Positions 14,182 through 14,621 of a stretch of 14,621 bases of DNA are shown piece after piece. The number at the start of each line of letters is the position of its first letter. The stretch's first letter is position 1. The stretch spans positions 1-14,621 of the forward strand of contig JAEEXV010000227.1 of NCBI GenBank assembly GCA_016287975.1. Direction: 5' to 3'. Below the pieces are notes generated by a model. It saw nothing but the letters and a program-made list of their open reading frames with translations. It ran no database searches and was not told the DNA's origin. The stretch comes from Lentisphaeria bacterium. Lineage in GTDB: Bacteria > Verrucomicrobiota > Lentisphaeria > Oligosphaerales > Oligosphaeraceae. A program made the translations under genes and the position numbers.

Positions 14182-14621
14182 TCACCGTGCCCCCACTGGA
14201 ATCCCCGCAGGGCGTTCCATCAGCACCAGCGGCGAATCGATGAAAGGCATGTCGCGGAACCACGTCAATTCACCCGCCGCGACGATGTTCGCGGCGGGAA
14301 TCGCGAAGATTCGCCCCGACACGGGATCCACCAGCACGGGGTCGCGGAAGGCGAAGCCGCGCGTGGCGACCACCGCCGTTCCTGGCTGCGTGCTGTTGCC
14401 GGGGACCTCGCCGCGGTCCCAGTAGGCGAGCAGGCCGTCCCCCGTGTCGCGGCGCCGCCACGTATAGGCGACGCCAAAGCGCTCCGAAAGCACGGCCGCG
14501 CGGCCGCTCCCCAGCGGCTGCGTCTTGGAATCGGAGAGCGTCGTCATGCAGCGCATCGCGGGGAACGACTGCTGGGGGGGGATCACGCGATGGTCCGTGT
14601 CCGCCAGCAGCAGCCCCTTGC
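14182..14621 (-). CDS. C-terminal fragment of a gene cut by the right edge; carbohydrate-active-enzyme-like tail
   Basis: The frame is open from the right edge (GLLLADTDHRVIPPQQSF...) through to TGA at 14182-14184, so this is the end of a longer protein; GTG 14586 is probably internal. The visible 146 residues include FGVAYTWRRRDTG, LLAYWDRGEVPGNS, FAFRDPVLVDPVSGRIFAIP and MPFIDSPLVLMER. The DPVLVDPxTGxIxxIP...PxxDSPLVL pattern resembles the C-terminal beta-sandwich tails seen on some xylosidase or cellulase-like glycoside hydrolases, where this segment closes the protein. I do not recognise the specific family. It ends 107 nt before the start of the Sel1 gene, with no obvious promoter or terminator in the gap, so it could be in the same transcript. 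The gene is real on codon pattern; the function is a guess. Confidence 0.6.
   Translation of the reverse strand, partial: KGLLLADTDHRVIPPQQSFPAMRCMTTLSDSKTQPLGSGRAAVLSERFGVAYTWRRRDTGDGLLAYWDRGEVPGNSTQPGTAVVATRGFAFRDPVLVDPVSGRIFAIPAANIVAAGELTWFRDMPFIDSPLVLMERPAGIPVGAR

Noticed and set aside
14075..14263. N-terminal extension of the Sel1 protein to 14263
   Set aside because: The extra residues are unordered R/G-rich, overlap the end of the neighbouring gene, and a well-spaced ribosome site marks ATG 14074.
12764..14425. A 553-codon open frame on the + strand
   Set aside because: It is antisense to the Sel1/coiled-coil gene, with low-complexity R/L/P-rich translation typical of a mirror of charged coiled-coil codons.

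Overview
The window looks like a GC-rich bacterial chromosome carrying an AT-richer accessory block at its left end. The best guess is a PVC-superphylum bacterium, Lentisphaerota or Verrucomicrobiota. This rests on gene content (a FAD_oxidored-type flavoprotein beside a glycoside-hydrolase-like protein, a Ser/Thr kinase with a TM2 domain, Sel1 repeats, a DUF4143 ATPase) and on dispersed hairpin repeats of a style common there. It is an inference, because no rRNA or other taxonomic marker is present.

Layout. (1) Bases 1-3936 are AT-richer and hold a type IV restriction pair, McrB-like (cut by the left edge) and McrC-like, on the + strand. A DUF4143 ATPase faces them from the - strand. This reads as a small, probably imported defence segment. 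(2) Bases 4227-7187 (- strand) form a two-gene unit: a large glycoside-hydrolase-like protein, then, 3 nt after its stop, a YcgL/RlaP-like nucleotidyltransferase homologue whose catalytic aspartates appear to be lost. (3) A 433-bp divergent intergenic region with several hairpins separates that unit from a + strand FAD-dependent oxidoreductase (7621-8856). (4) Bases 8857-10802 hold a cluster of REP-like hairpins, an IS110-family transposase (- strand) and a strongly structured leader upstream of it, a candidate bridge-RNA region. (5) Bases 10803-14074 (- strand) encode a Ser/Thr protein kinase with a C-terminal TM2 membrane domain, preceded by a coiled-coil/Sel1-repeat protein. They are 26 nt apart and probably form one signalling unit. 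(6) The right edge cuts a - strand gene whose C-terminus resembles the tail of a carbohydrate-active enzyme.

How the parts relate. McrB and McrC form a nucleotide-driven endonuclease against modified DNA. The hydrolase-like protein, the flavoprotein and the right-edge gene suggest a saccharide-degrading lifestyle. The kinase and Sel1 protein probably act together at the membrane. The most interesting non-coding signals are three: the folded, pseudoknot-capable leader of the IS110 transposase next to REP-like hairpins, which IS110 elements are known to target; three exact copies of a 9-bp stem hairpin with variable loops; and an extended -10-like motif, TGCTAYATTA, upstream of three unrelated genes.
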